Shown piece after piece: positions 10,832 to 20,406 of a stretch of DNA of 64,000 bases. The translations under genes were made by a program, and so were the position numbers. The DNA comes from Thiohalocapsa sp963695445 (lineage in GTDB: Bacteria; Pseudomonadota; Gammaproteobacteria; Chromatiales; Chromatiaceae): NCBI GenBank assembly GCA_963695445.1, contig CAVOGV010000022.1, forward strand, positions 1 through 64,000, in the 5' to 3' direction. How positions within the stretch are numbered: position 1 is the stretch's first letter; the number at the start of each line of letters is the position of its first letter. The notes below the pieces were generated by a model. The model was not told where the DNA came from. It saw only the letters and a list, made by a program, of their open reading frames with translations, and searched no databases.

Positions 10832-11702
10832 ATGCTGATCAAGCTCGCGGCAATCCTAACTCACGTTCTCTTGGGCTTGCTGCTCGCCGGCATCCTGATC
10901 TGGTGGCTGCAGCCGCGCATGATCTTCTATCCGATCAAACCGCTGCAGTCGACGCCGGCTGACTGGGGGATGGCCTACGAGGATGTCCGGCTGACGACGG
11001 AAGACGGCATCGCGCTGCACGGCTGGCTGATCCCAGCGGCGCGGGGCCGAGCGGCGCCGCCGAGCACGCTGCTGTTCTTTCACGGCAACGCCGGGAACAT
11101 CTCGCACCGGCGCGACTCGATCGCCATCTTCAGCGACCTCGGTCTCGACGTGATGATCTTGGATTATCGGGGCTTTGGCCGCAGCGAAGGGTCGGTCTCG
11201 GAGCAGGGGCTGTATCAGGATGCCGCCGCCGCGTGGCGTTGGCTGACGCAAACTCGCGGCATCCCGGCCGACGAGATCGTCATCTTCGGGCGCTCCCTGG
11301 GTGGGGCCGTCGCGACGCAACTTGCGGCGCAGACTGAGCCGGCCGCGTTGATCGTCGAATCCAGCTTCGATGACCTCGGCAGCCTGGCCGAAGAACACTA
11401 CCCGCTGCTCTCGCGACTGGTCCCGTTGCGCTATCGATTCCCCGCCGCGCATCACATGGCCGCCGTGCGTTGCCCCGTGCTCGTGCTGCACAGCCCGGAT
11501 GATCGCATCGTTCCCGATCGTCTCGGGCGACGTCTGTTCGCGGCGGCGCCAGGCACCGAAGACGTTCGTCGATCTCCGCGGCGGCCACAATGACGGCTTC
11601 CTGCGTTCGCAACCGCAGTACCAGGAATCCTTGGCGGGCTTTCTGGATTCGCTCGGCGGAACCACGACGGGCGGGAGACCGCCGTCAGGACCGCAGCGTT
11701 AA
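10832..11702 (+). CDS. Membrane-anchored alpha/beta hydrolase (BEM46-like), C-terminal frameshift
   Basis: Predicted serine hydrolase anchored by an N-terminal helix (VLLGLLLAGILIWWL, about residues 13-27). The fold markers are the oxyanion block FFHGNAGNISHRR (about residues 82-94), LDYRGFGRSEGS, the nucleophile elbow GRSLGG (about residues 151-156) and the acid loop HSPDDRIVPD. The catalytic His is expected in GGHNDGF, but that segment lies in another frame: the first frame stops at 11593, while the other frame carries FVDLRGGHNDGFLRSQPQYQ to 11702. One indel near 11555-11570 restores a protein of about 290 residues with a full triad. Substrate unknown. The BEM46/YqkD-type family call rests on the anchor and motif spacing. 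Confidence 0.75.
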
Positions 11703-12107
11703 ATCGCGAAGACAACGCGCATCGGCTGTTTGTCAGGAGCTATCCCGTGGAACCACTTTCAAGCAAGTCGACGACGCACTTGGCGCGGTCGCTCCGCATC
11801 GGGGAGCGATCGACACCAACCCCGTCGCGCGCTGTCCTCGATGCCAGCCTGCACGAAACCGAGCCGCTTAAACACCGGGCGACTGAGCAGTCTGGCGCGT
11901 GGCCGGCTTCGGTGCCAAGTCTGCCACCGCGCTGCTGGCGGCCTTCGACGCCACCGGCACAACCGGCTGCCGGCGATGGTGATCGGTCATCTAGGCTGGT
12001 CGAGCCGAGCGCCGTTGGCTTCGGCCCATGCCGGTGGCATCTGGTGACAAATCCCCGGGACGCGTTGAACGGAACGCGCCACGCATACTACCGACGGAGC
12101 CCGAGAC
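11703..12107. other. 405-base region without a supported gene
   Basis: Overlapping open frames exist here on both strands, but none shows a domain, coherent composition or ribosome-binding site. A decayed gene is possible. The promoter for the gene at 12108 is presumably in the right-hand part. Confidence 0.35.
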
Positions 12108-12692
12108 ATGCCCCGATACCAAGCGGCCTTGGTGATCGCCCTATTCCTCCATGGCCCCTTGGCGACACCCGCACTGCAGGCCGGCGAGCTGCTCAATCTG
12201 CGCGTATCGCACGAGGACGGTGTCTATCGGCTGTCCGCGGATGTCGTCATCGACGCACCCGCGACCGCCGTTCACGACCGGCTGACGGACTACGCGAATC
12301 TGACCGCACTGAATCCGTCGATCCTGCGCAGCGAGGTGCTCAAGGCGCCCGCCACGTTCGACGCCAGGGTCAGGACGCTGATCAAGGCCTGCGTGCTGGT
12401 GTATTGCCAAACGCTCCAGCGGGTAGAGGATGTGCGCGCATCGCCCGACCGGCTGCTGGCGGTCATCGTGCCGGAACAGGGCAACTTCTCCGCCGGGCGC
12501 ACGCAGTGGCTGCTCGAACCACGCGGCACGCAAGTGCTTGTACGATACCGCGCCGAGCTGGTGCCCGACTTCGCGCTGCCGCCGGTCATCGGTACCACCC
12601 TGGTCAGACAGGCACTGGCGCGCGAGCTGCGCACGGTGCTCGAGCGCCTGGAACGCTTGGCGCAGTCGTCGCGTCTGCCATCCCCAACTTGA
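12108..12692 (+). CDS. Exported SRPBCC (START-like) family protein
   Basis: A 194-residue protein with a signal peptide (ALVIALFLHGPLATPALQAG, about residues 6-25) followed by a single SRPBCC/polyketide-cyclase-like domain, a fold that makes a deep hydrophobic ligand pocket. Visible markers are the opening strand and helix VVIDAPATAVHDRLTDYANL (about residues 46-65), then NPSILRSEVL, and the long C-terminal helix VRQALARELRTVLERLERL. Two cysteines in CVLVYC (about residues 93-98) could form a periplasmic disulfide. The ligand is not predictable. The next gene is convergent. Confidence 0.75.
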   Translation: MPRYQAALVIALFLHGPLATPALQAGELLNLRVSHEDGVYRLSADVVIDAPATAVHDRLTDYANLTALNPSILRSEVLKAPATFDARVRTLIKACVLVYCQTLQRVEDVRASPDRLLAVIVPEQGNFSAGRTQWLLEPRGTQVLVRYRAELVPDFALPPVIGTTLVRQALARELRTVLERLERLAQSSRLPSPT

Positions 12693-12755
12693 TCGAAACG
12701 TCCTGTTGCAGACCTGCGCTCCGGTCTCCAGCATGTCGAACCATGTGCAGTTGGC

Positions 12756-13709
12756 TTAGTGCGCAACGCGGCGGGCGAAATCGTCGATGAGCTCGACGAC
12801 ACGCTCGGTTGCGACATGATGCAGCCCGTGCCCGATCCCCGGCAGAATGACGAGCTGTGCGAAGGGCGCTTGGTGGATCAGACGCTCCGCGTGGTTCCAG
12901 GCCGGCACAACGCCGTCGGTGTCGCCTGTAATCAGCAGCAGCGGCCGGCGGATCGCGTCGTAGTGGGCACTCTGGCGCTCCAGGAAGGGGCTCAGGAGGC
13001 GGATATCCTCGGCGTTGGCGAGGAAGGTCCGCGGGCGCAGCGTCAGCTCGACGCCGGTCCGCTCGAGATACGCGGGCGGCGGGGTATTCGGCGCGAAGGC
13101 GTCCGCGAGCCCGTCGCCAAGGCGCAGCCGGCCGAAGGTCAGCGGAAGCGTGTAGGCGAACAGATCGCCCGCGACGGGTAGACCGGCCAGGTCGTTATAC
13201 CAGGCCACGCCGCCCTCCCACGGATGGCTGCCGCCGGCCAGCAGCACCCCGCCGGCCGCCTCGTCCGGATAGGCCAGCAGGTAGGCCAGCACCACGGCGC
13301 CAGCCCACGAGTGCCCCACCAGCACCGGCTGGTCGACCTGGAGTTGCGCTAACAGGCCGTGCAGCAGGCGTGCCTGTTCAGTGGGGTCCGGCCAGTCTCC
13401 GCTCGTGGGCTGAGCTCGCTCGCTGTAGCCGTGCCCAGGCCGATCCATCGCGATGACCCGATGCCGCTCGGCCAGCGGTGGCAGCAGGCTCGCGTGGAAA
13501 TCGAGCAGGCTGGTGCTGGCCCCGTGCAGCAGCACGATCGGCGCCCCGCCCTTGTCCTCGGGGCCGGCGATGCTGTAGTGCAGACGCACGCCATCGACGT
13601 CGGCAAACGCACCGACGGGCGGGAAACGCGCCTCAAGGCGGCGGGTCTCCAGCGCGGTGGCGACGACGAGGGCGCCGAGCGAGAGCAGCGATAGCGCGAT
13701 CCAGGGCAT
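12756..13709 (-). CDS. Alpha/beta hydrolase with N-terminal membrane anchor
   Basis: A 317-residue serine hydrolase with an N-terminal hydrophobic helix (LSLLSLGALVVATAL). Fold markers: the oxyanion stretch IVLLHGASTSLLDFHASLLP (about residues 58-77), MDRPGHGYSER, the nucleophile elbow GHSWAG (about residues 134-139), the acid in ITGDTDGVVPAWN (about residues 260-272) and the catalytic His in GIGHGLHHV (about residues 291-299). The triad is complete. It resembles generic lipase/epoxide-hydrolase-like enzymes. BchO-type magnesium-chelatase accessory proteins share this fold, but nothing here ties the gene to pigment synthesis. Convergent with the SRPBCC gene. Confidence 0.8.
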   Translation of the reverse strand: MPWIALSLLSLGALVVATALETRRLEARFPPVGAFADVDGVRLHYSIAGPEDKGGAPIVLLHGASTSLLDFHASLLPPLAERHRVIAMDRPGHGYSERAQPTSGDWPDPTEQARLLHGLLAQLQVDQPVLVGHSWAGAVVLAYLLAYPDEAAGGVLLAGGSHPWEGGVAWYNDLAGLPVAGDLFAYTLPLTFGRLRLGDGLADAFAPNTPPPAYLERTGVELTLRPRTFLANAEDIRLLSPFLERQSAHYDAIRRPLLLITGDTDGVVPAWNHAERLIHQAPFAQLVILPGIGHGLHHVATERVVELIDDFARRVAH

Positions 13710-13911
13710 ACGCGGCGAGCCTGTTGGTGCGAGTGGAAAGACGGCGTCGTCGAGCGATCTCTCGAAGATTGGTCGTGATCGAGATCGGGGCGGACATCCC
13801 GGATGGAAAGTGCCACCAACGGACGCTCACGCTCAGCGCATCGAGCCGCTGTTGACGACGCCTCGGGACCAGGCCGCCGCCGATCAGTGACGAGACCGCC
13901 AGCACGCGGCG

Positions 13912-14088
13912 TCAATCCGACCGCTGCTCGCCCGAATGCCGCAGACGACTCGCCGGCCGGTCCTGCTCGACCTTTGCCCGCTGCCTGCGCATGCGCTGCA
14001 CGGAGCGCAGTTGCCAGACGCAAAACCCGATCGCCGCCCCCCAGAACAACAAGATCTGTAGGGACTTGAAGGTGCTGTACTCGATCAT
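13912..14088 (-). CDS. Small single-helix membrane protein (58 residues)
   Basis: The ATG at 14088 has a GAGG ribosome-binding site about nine bases upstream and opens a frame with one transmembrane helix (LQILLFWGAAIGFCVWQL, about residues 10-27), then a basic, charged tail. The size, helix and composition look like a genuine small inner-membrane protein. No family name is known to me. It is divergent from chrA, 124 bases away. A longer frame from 14292 extends into the chrA region and is less likely. Confidence 0.55.
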   Translation of the reverse strand: MIEYSTFKSLQILLFWGAAIGFCVWQLRSVQRMRRQRAKVEQDRPASRLRHSGEQRSD

Positions 14089-14212
14089 TGACTTCGCCTC
14101 TTCATGGTGCCGGCGGCGCCGGCGTTCGTCCGATGGTCGAGGCACGACGCTCGGAACCAAGCGCGTAAAATCCAGGTCTTTTTGCGATTGCTGACAAGTT
14201 GCCGAGGATCTC

Positions 14213-15422
14213 ATGCTCGATCGACGCGCACCGCTCACGCAGTTGTTCCTGCTCTTTCTGCGTCTCGGGCTGACCAGCTTTGGTGGGCCCATCGCCCACC
14301 TTGGGTACTTCCGAAACGAGTTTGTCGAGCGCCGCCGCTGGCTATCGGATCAGGCGTATGCGGATTTGGTCGCGCTCTGTCAGTTTCTGCCAGGACCGGC
14401 GAGCAGCCAGGTGGTGATCGGCATCGGTCTCAGTCGAGCTGGTTTCCCGGGGGCGTTGGTCGCCTCGCTTGGCTTCACGCTGCCCTCCATGTTGGCCATG
14501 ATCGCCTTCGGGTACGGACTCGTTGTACTCGGGGAAGATGTTGGTCGAACAGGCTGGATCGACGCGCTGAAAGTGGTCGCCGCGGCGGTCGTGGCGCAAG
14601 CGGTTTGGGCGATGGCGCGTAACCTGTGCCCAGATCGCCGACGGGGCACCATTGCGTTGGCCGCGGCGGCACTGATGGTGTTGTGGCACACGGCGACCGC
14701 ACAGGTCGTTCTGATCGTCGTGGCTGGCCTCATCGGTTGGTGGTGGTGCAGGACGGACGCCCCTCGCGGCGCAGAGCACGCTGTCGATCCCGGTGGGCCA
14801 ACGAACCGCGACCGGGATGCTGATCGGTTTCTTCGTCCTCCTCGCGCTGACCCTGCTACCAACCGATCGCGTCGGCGTGCCTTGGATCGAGTTGCTTGCC
14901 GGAATGTATCGCTCCGGCGCGCTGGTGTTCGGGGGCGGTCATGTCGTGCTGCCACTCCTGGAAGCGGAGACGGTCCGCACCGGCTGGGTGAGTCAGGATG
15001 CCTTCCTGGCAGGCTATGGTGCGGCCCAGGCGCTTCCCGGTCCGCTGTTCACGTTCGCCGCTTTCCTGGGCACGGTGCAGTCACCGACACCTAATGGCTG
15101 GCTGGGTGGCCTCATCGCCACAGCGGGGATCTTCCTGCCATCGTTTCTGCTGGTGTTCGGCGTGCTGCCGTTCTGGCTGCGTCTGCGAGGTAATCCCGCG
15201 GCCCGTGCGGCGCTTGCGGGAATCAACGCGGCCGTGGTCGGGCTGTTGCTGGCCGCGCTCTACGATCCGGTCTTCGTCAGTAGCATCAAAGACGGGCGCG
15301 ATGTGGCACTGGGTCTTGCCGCCTTTGCGCTGTTGGAGTTGTGGAAGGTGCCTGCTTGGATCGTCGTGATCGGTGCCGGTGCCAGTGCCGGTGCCGGCGC
15401 GGCTCTGCTGGCATTGGCCTAG
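14213..15422 (+). CDS. chrA: ChrA-family chromate/anion transporter, one frameshift
   Basis: CHR-family transporters are inner-membrane proteins with two homologous halves; some export chromate. The first half shows FLRLGLTSFGGPIAHLGYF (about residues 16-34) and LCQFLPGPASSQVVIGIG. The second half shows the matching SGALVFGGGHVVLPLLE and YGAAQALPGPLFTFAAFLG, as expected for a two-domain ChrA. The first frame remains open to 15094, but after about 14750 it loses similarity, while the frame beginning near 14790 carries the second half to 15422. One indel between 14750 and 14800 gives about 403 residues, normal for the family. Chromate as substrate is a family inference, not shown here. It is convergent with rsgA. 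Confidence 0.82.
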
Positions 15423-15548
15423 GCGAGGCTGCGGCGAGCGACCAGGGCGATTGCCATGTACCTGACGTTCATGGCGCGGCACCACCCCCGCGAGATGAAG
15501 CGTTGGTTTCAGGGTAAAGGTGGAGACACCGGTGACGATGGTGAACGC

Positions 15549-16607
15549 CTACGCCTTCCGATGGCCCTGCTTTGCCTGCACGACAGTGCGGACCATTTTT
15601 CCGAACGCACGGTCGCGCGAACGACGTTCGGCAAGCGTTTCTGTGTTGAACCGCTCTTCAGCCGCGAGCTTCATCCACCTGGCGAGTCTCGCCGGATCGA
15701 GTCTGCCCTCGACAACGGCGGTTTGCACCGCACAACCAGGCTCCGAGCCGTGGCTGCAGTCTGCAAACCGGCAGCTGGCGGAGAGCCTCTCGATGTCGTC
15801 GAAGACCTCGGACAGGCCGTCTTCGGCATCGGTCAGCTGGATTTCGCGCATACCAGGAGTATCCAGCAGCCAGCCCCCGTGCGCGAGACGATGAAGCACA
15901 CGCGCGGTCGTCGTATGGCGCCCCTTGTCGTCATCTTCGCGGATCGCCCGCGTGACGAGTTGGTCTTGACCCAGCAGCGTATTGATGAGCGTCGATTTCC
16001 CGACCCCGGACGAGCCGACGAATGCGACTGTCTGGCCCAGTCCGCAAAACGGCGCCAGGCGCTGCGCGGATGTGGCATCGAGTGCGTTGAGCACCTCCAC
16101 GTGGAGCCCGTTCTGTAACCGCCGCGCGTCCCGTTCGAAGACGTCCGGTTCGTCACAAAGATCCGCTTTCGTCAGGACCACGATGGGCCAGACGTCGGCG
16201 TCTCGGGCGAGCACGAGATACCGCTCCAAGCGGGCGATGTTGAAGTCCTGGTTGCAGGACGAAACGATGAAGAGCGTATCGACATTGGCGGCAATCAACT
16301 GCACCTGCCGACCGGTTCCCGGCGCGCGACGCTTGAACAGGCTGAGACGTTTCAGCAAACGGTGAATACGCCACCGCTCGCGCTCGAGCAGCAGCCAGTC
16401 GCCGATCGTCGCCCGCTCTTCAGCCGGCGTGGCCATCGACGGCGAGATGGTCACCAGCTGGTCGATGCCTTCGCCGCGGACCCGCAAGCGGTCGCGGTGG
16501 ACGGCCACGACGCGCACAGGCGAGCTGGTTTCACGCTCCGCATCGCTCAGTTGCTGATCGAACCACGGTCGCCAGCCCAAGTCTGCAAGTGAGGGATCAA
16601 CAGTCAT
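15549..16607 (-). CDS. rsgA: Small-subunit ribosome biogenesis GTPase RsgA
   Basis: RsgA is a circularly permuted GTPase that checks late 30S subunit maturation. Order seen: N-terminal OB-like domain, permuted G4 motif LTKADL, G1 GSSGVGKST (about residues 190-198), the switch region with the GRHTTT motif, G3 LLDTPGM, and the C-terminal zinc site CRFADCSHGSEPGC with the expected Cys/Cys/His/Cys spacing. The start at 16607 (MTVDPSLADLGW) is preferred over the upstream ATG at 16679, because the extra 24 residues do not resemble the family. Length of about 352 residues is normal. Transcribed toward chrA. Confidence 0.93.
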   Translation of the reverse strand: MTVDPSLADLGWRPWFDQQLSDAERETSSPVRVVAVHRDRLRVRGEGIDQLVTISPSMATPAEERATIGDWLLLERERWRIHRLLKRLSLFKRRAPGTGRQVQLIAANVDTLFIVSSCNQDFNIARLERYLVLARDADVWPIVVLTKADLCDEPDVFERDARRLQNGLHVEVLNALDATSAQRLAPFCGLGQTVAFVGSSGVGKSTLINTLLGQDQLVTRAIREDDDKGRHTTTARVLHRLAHGGWLLDTPGMREIQLTDAEDGLSEVFDDIERLSASCRFADCSHGSEPGCAVQTAVVEGRLDPARLARWMKLAAEERFNTETLAERRSRDRAFGKMVRTVVQAKQGHRKA

Positions 16608-16769
16608 GCGGTCGCAATTCCCCAGGGATCGAACCAGGCCTACAGGCCGAACGCAATGAACAGTCCTCGCGTCGACCACATCGAATCTGATGTCCTCTAA
16701 CGCGAGCTTTGTCAGTCCCGCAAGCTGCTTCCGTGTCGCTTTCTTGCGTGTCGGCCGATCAGCCGTGCA

Positions 16770-17168
16770 TCAGGTGATCGTTGTGGCTGACCCGTCGCCG
16801 GACAGGACCCAGGCGCGCGCCTCGGCGTCCTGGTCCGAGCCGAAAGCACGCAGGTGCATCGGGGTTACCGCGTCGACCAGGCCGATCATCGTTGCCATCC
16901 AGCCCCTGTCGACAATGTAGGCGCAGCGCTCGATGCCGCTCCACAGCGTGGTCATGTGGGCGAGCTTTTCCTTGACCACACCAAGGTCGTAGCCGTCGTA
17001 GGCCGTCAGATCGAGATAGAGGCGAGCCTTCTGCCCAGCGGCCTGAATCTGCTCGATTCGCGCGACCAGCTCGCTAATCGTGTCGGCTGTCGCCTTGCCG
17101 CTCACCTTTAGAGCGATGACACTCGGGTCATCCGTTCCGAGATCGACGAACTCTGATCCGGTCGCCAT
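16770..17168 (-). CDS. SpoIIAA-like (STAS-related, DUF3478) protein
   Basis: A 132-residue cytosolic protein of the SpoIIAA-like family, a small alpha/beta fold related to STAS domains and often described as lipid- or ligand-binding. It shows the typical layout: VIALKVSGKATADTISELVA (about residues 17-36), a central strand KARLYLDLTAYDGYDL, then IERCAYIVDRGWMATMIG and a C-terminal block around RAFGSDQDAEARAWV. The ATG at 17168 has GGAGATG about ten bases upstream. The role in the cell is unknown. Confidence 0.8.
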   Translation of the reverse strand: MATGSEFVDLGTDDPSVIALKVSGKATADTISELVARIEQIQAAGQKARLYLDLTAYDGYDLGVVKEKLAHMTTLWSGIERCAYIVDRGWMATMIGLVDAVTPMHLRAFGSDQDAEARAWVLSGDGSATTIT

Positions 17169-17777
17169 TGCAATTCATCTCCGATCGTCGTGAGTGTGGG
17201 GCTGACCCTGATGGCGTCGCCCTTTGACCCATCTTGGTTGACACCAGCACAGACGAAGCTGGTTTCGAGGACCAAGCGCTGCGTGCACTGAGCATAAACC
17301 GTTTTCTCCTGTTTGGCGCACTCGGGTCTGCAGCAGGCGCGTCCCTCGAGGTGCAGGCATGTTCGCAGGGCGATCCGGCCGCGAAGCGTCCAATGGGTGA
17401 CCAAAGCCGGCCGACCGCCGCCATTCATCTCTTAACCACCGTTCCTCTGCTGTGCGCGCGACAGCGGACTGCGAGCATCCACATCAGGATGGTGGTGGTT
17501 TCGGTGCAGAACCTCTGGGCAAAATAGGGCTTGCCGGTGAGCGGACCAGCGACACTTGCTGGAACTCGCAAGACGACCCGGGGCACCTGAATCGTCTGCA
17601 AACTCGACCCTGTCGACCGCGTTTTGTACCCGTTGTAGCCAGGGGTCGTGTCTACGCAGCAATTCTCGCTCGCAGGATGAAACCCTCGGCCCCGACCACC
17701 CGGCACTCCATCCGTTGCTGCAAGCGGGCCTGCGGCAGACCAGCGCGGTTGCCGATGTCGCACTCGCGGTCCACCTG
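17169..17777. other. About 600 bases without a firm gene
   Basis: Short overlapping frames occur on both strands. On the plus strand the frame of the next hypothetical gene extends back to an ATG at 17556, and the part from about 17680 looks coherent (LGPDHPALHPLLQAG), so that gene may begin earlier than annotated. Nothing else is recognisable. Confidence 0.35.
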
Positions 17778-17963
17778 ATGAGCAGTCGCGAGCAGGAGGG
17801 CCGCATCCAGGTGCATCTCGGTATCTTCTACGGCGGCATCATCGCCGGCTGCAGCTGTGCCGATGATCCGTTACCGGTCGACACCATCACGGAGCACTGT
17901 GAGTTGCTGCTGGACATTGATCTCGCCACAGGCCGAGCACGGGCGACCTTGTGCGACGGGTAA
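17778..17963 (+). CDS. Hypothetical small protein, start uncertain
   Basis: From the ATG at 17778 the 61-residue product is MSSREQEGRIQVHLGIFYGG followed by a Cys-containing turn (IIAGCSCADDP) and a tail with a strand-like CELLLDIDLATGRARATL. The composition and alternating pattern look like a real small beta-rich domain, and the frame is open upstream to 17556. I do not recognise the family. It ends 61 bases before the likely start of the oxidoreductase gene, so the two may be co-transcribed. Confidence 0.45.
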   Translation: MSSREQEGRIQVHLGIFYGGIIAGCSCADDPLPVDTITEHCELLLDIDLATGRARATLCDG

Positions 17964-18024
17964 CACAACCTCAGTCTTGCGTTGTCCGTTGATGCTCGTC
18001 GATCGAATCACCGGGAGAGCGATC

Positions 18025-19038
18025 TTGATCAGCACGAATCAGGTGATGAAGGCGATCACCTACAGCGAATACGGCCCGCCAGAGGTGCTGCGGGTCGAGG
18101 ATTTGCCCAAGCCTGTCTGTGGCGACGACGAGGTGCTGGTGCGGGTGCGCGCGGCCGAGGCCACCAAAGCTGATTGCGAGTTGCGCCGCTTTCGCTTCGC
18201 GGTGAACTGGTTCTGGTTGCCGTTGCGCCTGGCGCTGGGGGTGCGCCGTCCGCGCCAACGCGTGTTGGGCGGATACTTCGCCGGTGAGGTCGCCGCGGTC
18301 GGCAAGGACGTTACAGGATTGTCGGTCGGTGAGCGAGTGTATGGTGGGACCGGGCTGCGCCTAGGCACTTATGCAGCCTATGTGGCCCTGCCGGCGAATG
18401 GTGCCGTTGCTCCAATGCCGACGAGGATGGACTTCGCGGAGGCCGCCGCGGTGCCGCTGGGCGGGTTGAACGCGCTGCATTTTCTCAGCCGCGCGAACAT
18501 TCAGCCCGGGGACGAGGTGCTAGTCAATGGCGCGGGCGGCAGTATTGGCGCCCATGCGGTGCAGCTCGCGAAATCACTGGGCGCGCGGGTCACGGCGGTC
18601 GATCATGGGCGCAAGGAGGCATTTTTGCGTCGCCTGGGCGCCGATGCCGTCATCGATTATCGGCAAACGGACTTCACCGCGAACCGGCAGACCTACGACG
18701 TCATCCTGAGCATGGTCGCAAGCACGCCCTACCATCGCTGTATCCGGGCGTTGCGCCCTGGCGGACGTTACCTGATCGCCAATCCTCGCCTGTCCGATAT
18801 GCTGCGGGCCTTGATCACCAACCGCTTCACGCGCCAGCGCGCCGACGTTGCCTTCGCCCCCGAGACGCGGGCCGGGTTGGATGCGCTGCGCGAACTGATT
18901 GAGCAGGGCAAGATCGGCCCGATCGTCGATCGCGTGGAGCCCATGGAGCAGGCGGTTGAGGCCCATCGTCGCGTCGAGCGCGAGGAGCGCATGGGGGCGA
19001 TCGTGTTAGCGATCGAGGATCATCGCGGTGCAGGATAA
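18025..19038 (+). CDS. MDR-superfamily NAD(P)H-dependent oxidoreductase (quinone oxidoreductase/zinc-free alcohol dehydrogenase type)
   Basis: A cytosolic medium-chain dehydrogenase/reductase of about 338 residues. It has the GroES-like N-terminal domain (YSEYGPPEVLRVEDLPKP) and a Rossmann domain with VLVNGAGGSIGAHAVQLAKS (about residues 167-186), then GADAVIDYRQTDF. The zinc-ligand residues of classical alcohol dehydrogenases are not evident, so reduction of quinones or enones is the likelier chemistry. Two starts are possible: the ATG at 18046, or the TTG at 18025, which has GGGAGAG five bases upstream; I prefer TTG. A longer frame runs back to 17857 but overlaps the preceding hypothetical gene. 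Substrate unknown. Confidence 0.8.
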   Translation: MISTNQVMKAITYSEYGPPEVLRVEDLPKPVCGDDEVLVRVRAAEATKADCELRRFRFAVNWFWLPLRLALGVRRPRQRVLGGYFAGEVAAVGKDVTGLSVGERVYGGTGLRLGTYAAYVALPANGAVAPMPTRMDFAEAAAVPLGGLNALHFLSRANIQPGDEVLVNGAGGSIGAHAVQLAKSLGARVTAVDHGRKEAFLRRLGADAVIDYRQTDFTANRQTYDVILSMVASTPYHRCIRALRPGGRYLIANPRLSDMLRALITNRFTRQRADVAFAPETRAGLDALRELIEQGKIGPIVDRVEPMEQAVEAHRRVEREERMGAIVLAIEDHRGAG

Positions 19039-19070
19039 CGGCTCTGGCGCCCGTTAGCGACAGCCGCGCG

Positions 19071-19635
19071 ATGTCGGAATCCGTCGTCAGCAGCTGCGCT
19101 GCATTGGTCCCTGCCCCCTTGGCCGCCGCCATAATCCGCTTGGCCGACGAGTCTCGAGGGTTCGCCGCGGCAGGTCGTCGACGCCCTGCTCCCGGTCTGG
19201 TATGCCCAGTCCGCCGTTATGCAGATCTGCGCCATGCACCCGTGCGCAAGGGATCTACTGTACACGAACCCCGTCCTGCTCTGGCTGCTGGCAGCACGTT
19301 GTGTAGAAACGGCCGGCTGGCGCGAGCGGGCCGCGGAACTGCTCAGGCTACAACAGCGAGCAGTGCTGGCCAGGATACTGGACCGCGCCGCTGCGGACGT
19401 GCGCCCGTTGCAGGTGCGCTTCTTGCGCAAGCTTGTCGTCATCGAAGGCTCGCAACCGGTGCCGCACCAGGTTGCCGAGGATTACGGCCAAATCACCGGC
19501 CGCCAGCGCCCTCGGAACACGCTGCACACGCTCCACGGTGTCGCTGCGGCAACGGGGGTGGCCCCGCGCGCGACTTTGGGGGAGCCGGTCTTTACGAGTT
19601 TGCTGGTCGCGGTGGTGGCGGCGCGTGCCGGGTGA
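19071..19635 (+). pseudogene. Hypothetical protein, probably frameshifted
   Basis: Two frames together look like one gene. From the ATG at 19071 comes LVPAPLAAAIIRLADESRG; then, after a switch near 19155, QVVDALLPVWYAQSAVMQIC leads into NPVLLWLLAARCVETAGWRE and an Arg-rich helical stretch ending at 19635. The second frame is open from 19135. Amphipathic helices dominate and no catalytic motif is visible. I do not recognise the family. It lies just beyond the oxidoreductase gene and next to the toxin-antitoxin block, and may be a remnant. Confidence 0.4.
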
Positions 19636-19713
19636 GATGAGGAAGCCCGATCGGTCTCTGGTTAGTCCCGAGAACGGCTGATGTCGAAGGCTATGACCGG
19701 CTCAGGTCGGGAA

Positions 19714-20136
19714 TCACTCCGTCCGCCACGGATTGAGCAAGGCAACGCCCGTCGCGACGAAATCGTCCCGGTTGCGTGTTACTACCGTCAGTCCATGCAC
19801 CAAGGCCGTCGCGGCGATGAGCGCATCGCGCTCCGCGCACGGATCGGGTACATGCAGTCGCGCGCATTGCCGCGCGACTGCGACATCGATCGTGAGTATG
19901 CGGTTGGCGAAGGCCAACATGACTCGCCGGTCCAACCAGGAGCGCAGAATCTCGCCCTGCCGGGGATCGCGTCGCTCCATCAGCAGGACGCCCAGTTCCA
20001 ATTCCAGGAGCGTAATGACCGATAGGAACAGACTGGCCGCAGGCACCTGTCCAGCCCAACGAACCACGTTGGAGTCCGCCGTTCCGGCCGGAGCCTTGCG
20101 CAACTCGGACACCACATTCGTATCGAGGAGATACAT
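19714..20136 (-). CDS. vapC: PIN-domain toxin of a type II toxin-antitoxin pair (VapC/FitB-like)
   Basis: PIN toxins are Mg-dependent RNases that cut tRNA or mRNA when freed from their antitoxin. The 140-residue product begins MYLLDTNVVSELRKA, giving the first acidic residue (Asp5) of the active site. A second acidic cluster is in ITLLELELGVLLMERRD, and the C-terminal block shows DALIAATALVHGLTVVTRNR with the third Asp and the strand that carries the last acid (DDF). This pattern is closest to FitB-type VapC. Its ATG shares one base with the last base of the antitoxin stop region at 20136, so the two are translationally coupled. Confidence 0.9.
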   Translation of the reverse strand: MYLLDTNVVSELRKAPAGTADSNVVRWAGQVPAASLFLSVITLLELELGVLLMERRDPRQGEILRSWLDRRVMLAFANRILTIDVAVARQCARLHVPDPCAERDALIAATALVHGLTVVTRNRDDFVATGVALLNPWRTE

Positions 20137-20387
20137 CAGGAAAAATCCGGGGGCCGCACGATGCCTGAGCGCAACCGGGGCGGCTCGAATTCGATCTCGG
20201 CGCAGTCGGGCTGGGCCAGTAAGTCCAGGATGCTCGGCTGATTGCCGAGCAGTTGCTCGTAGCGCTCGATCGTCATCAGCACGTAGGCCGAGCGGCCACG
20301 ATCGGTGATGAACAACGGGCCGTCCCGTGCCGCCTTCTTGGCCTGGCTGATCGCTTGGTTGAATTCCCGGCTGGAGACTGTGGCCAT
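20136..20387 (-). CDS. Phd/YefM-family antitoxin
   Basis: An 83-residue antitoxin that would bind and neutralise the adjoining PIN toxin and repress the operon. It has the Phd/YefM layout: VSSREFNQAISQAKKAARDG (about residues 4-23) as the DNA-binding/dimer part, then PLFITDRGRSAYVLMTIERY, and a C-terminal toxin-neutralising tail (CAEIEFEPPRL). The gene precedes the toxin by zero gap. A palindrome 20-41 bases upstream of its start is a candidate operator. Pairing Phd-type antitoxins with PIN toxins is common. Confidence 0.9.
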   Translation of the reverse strand: MATVSSREFNQAISQAKKAARDGPLFITDRGRSAYVLMTIERYEQLLGNQPSILDLLAQPDCAEIEFEPPRLRSGIVRPPDFS

Positions 20388-20406
20388 ATTGCGCGTCTCA
20401 CGCTTA

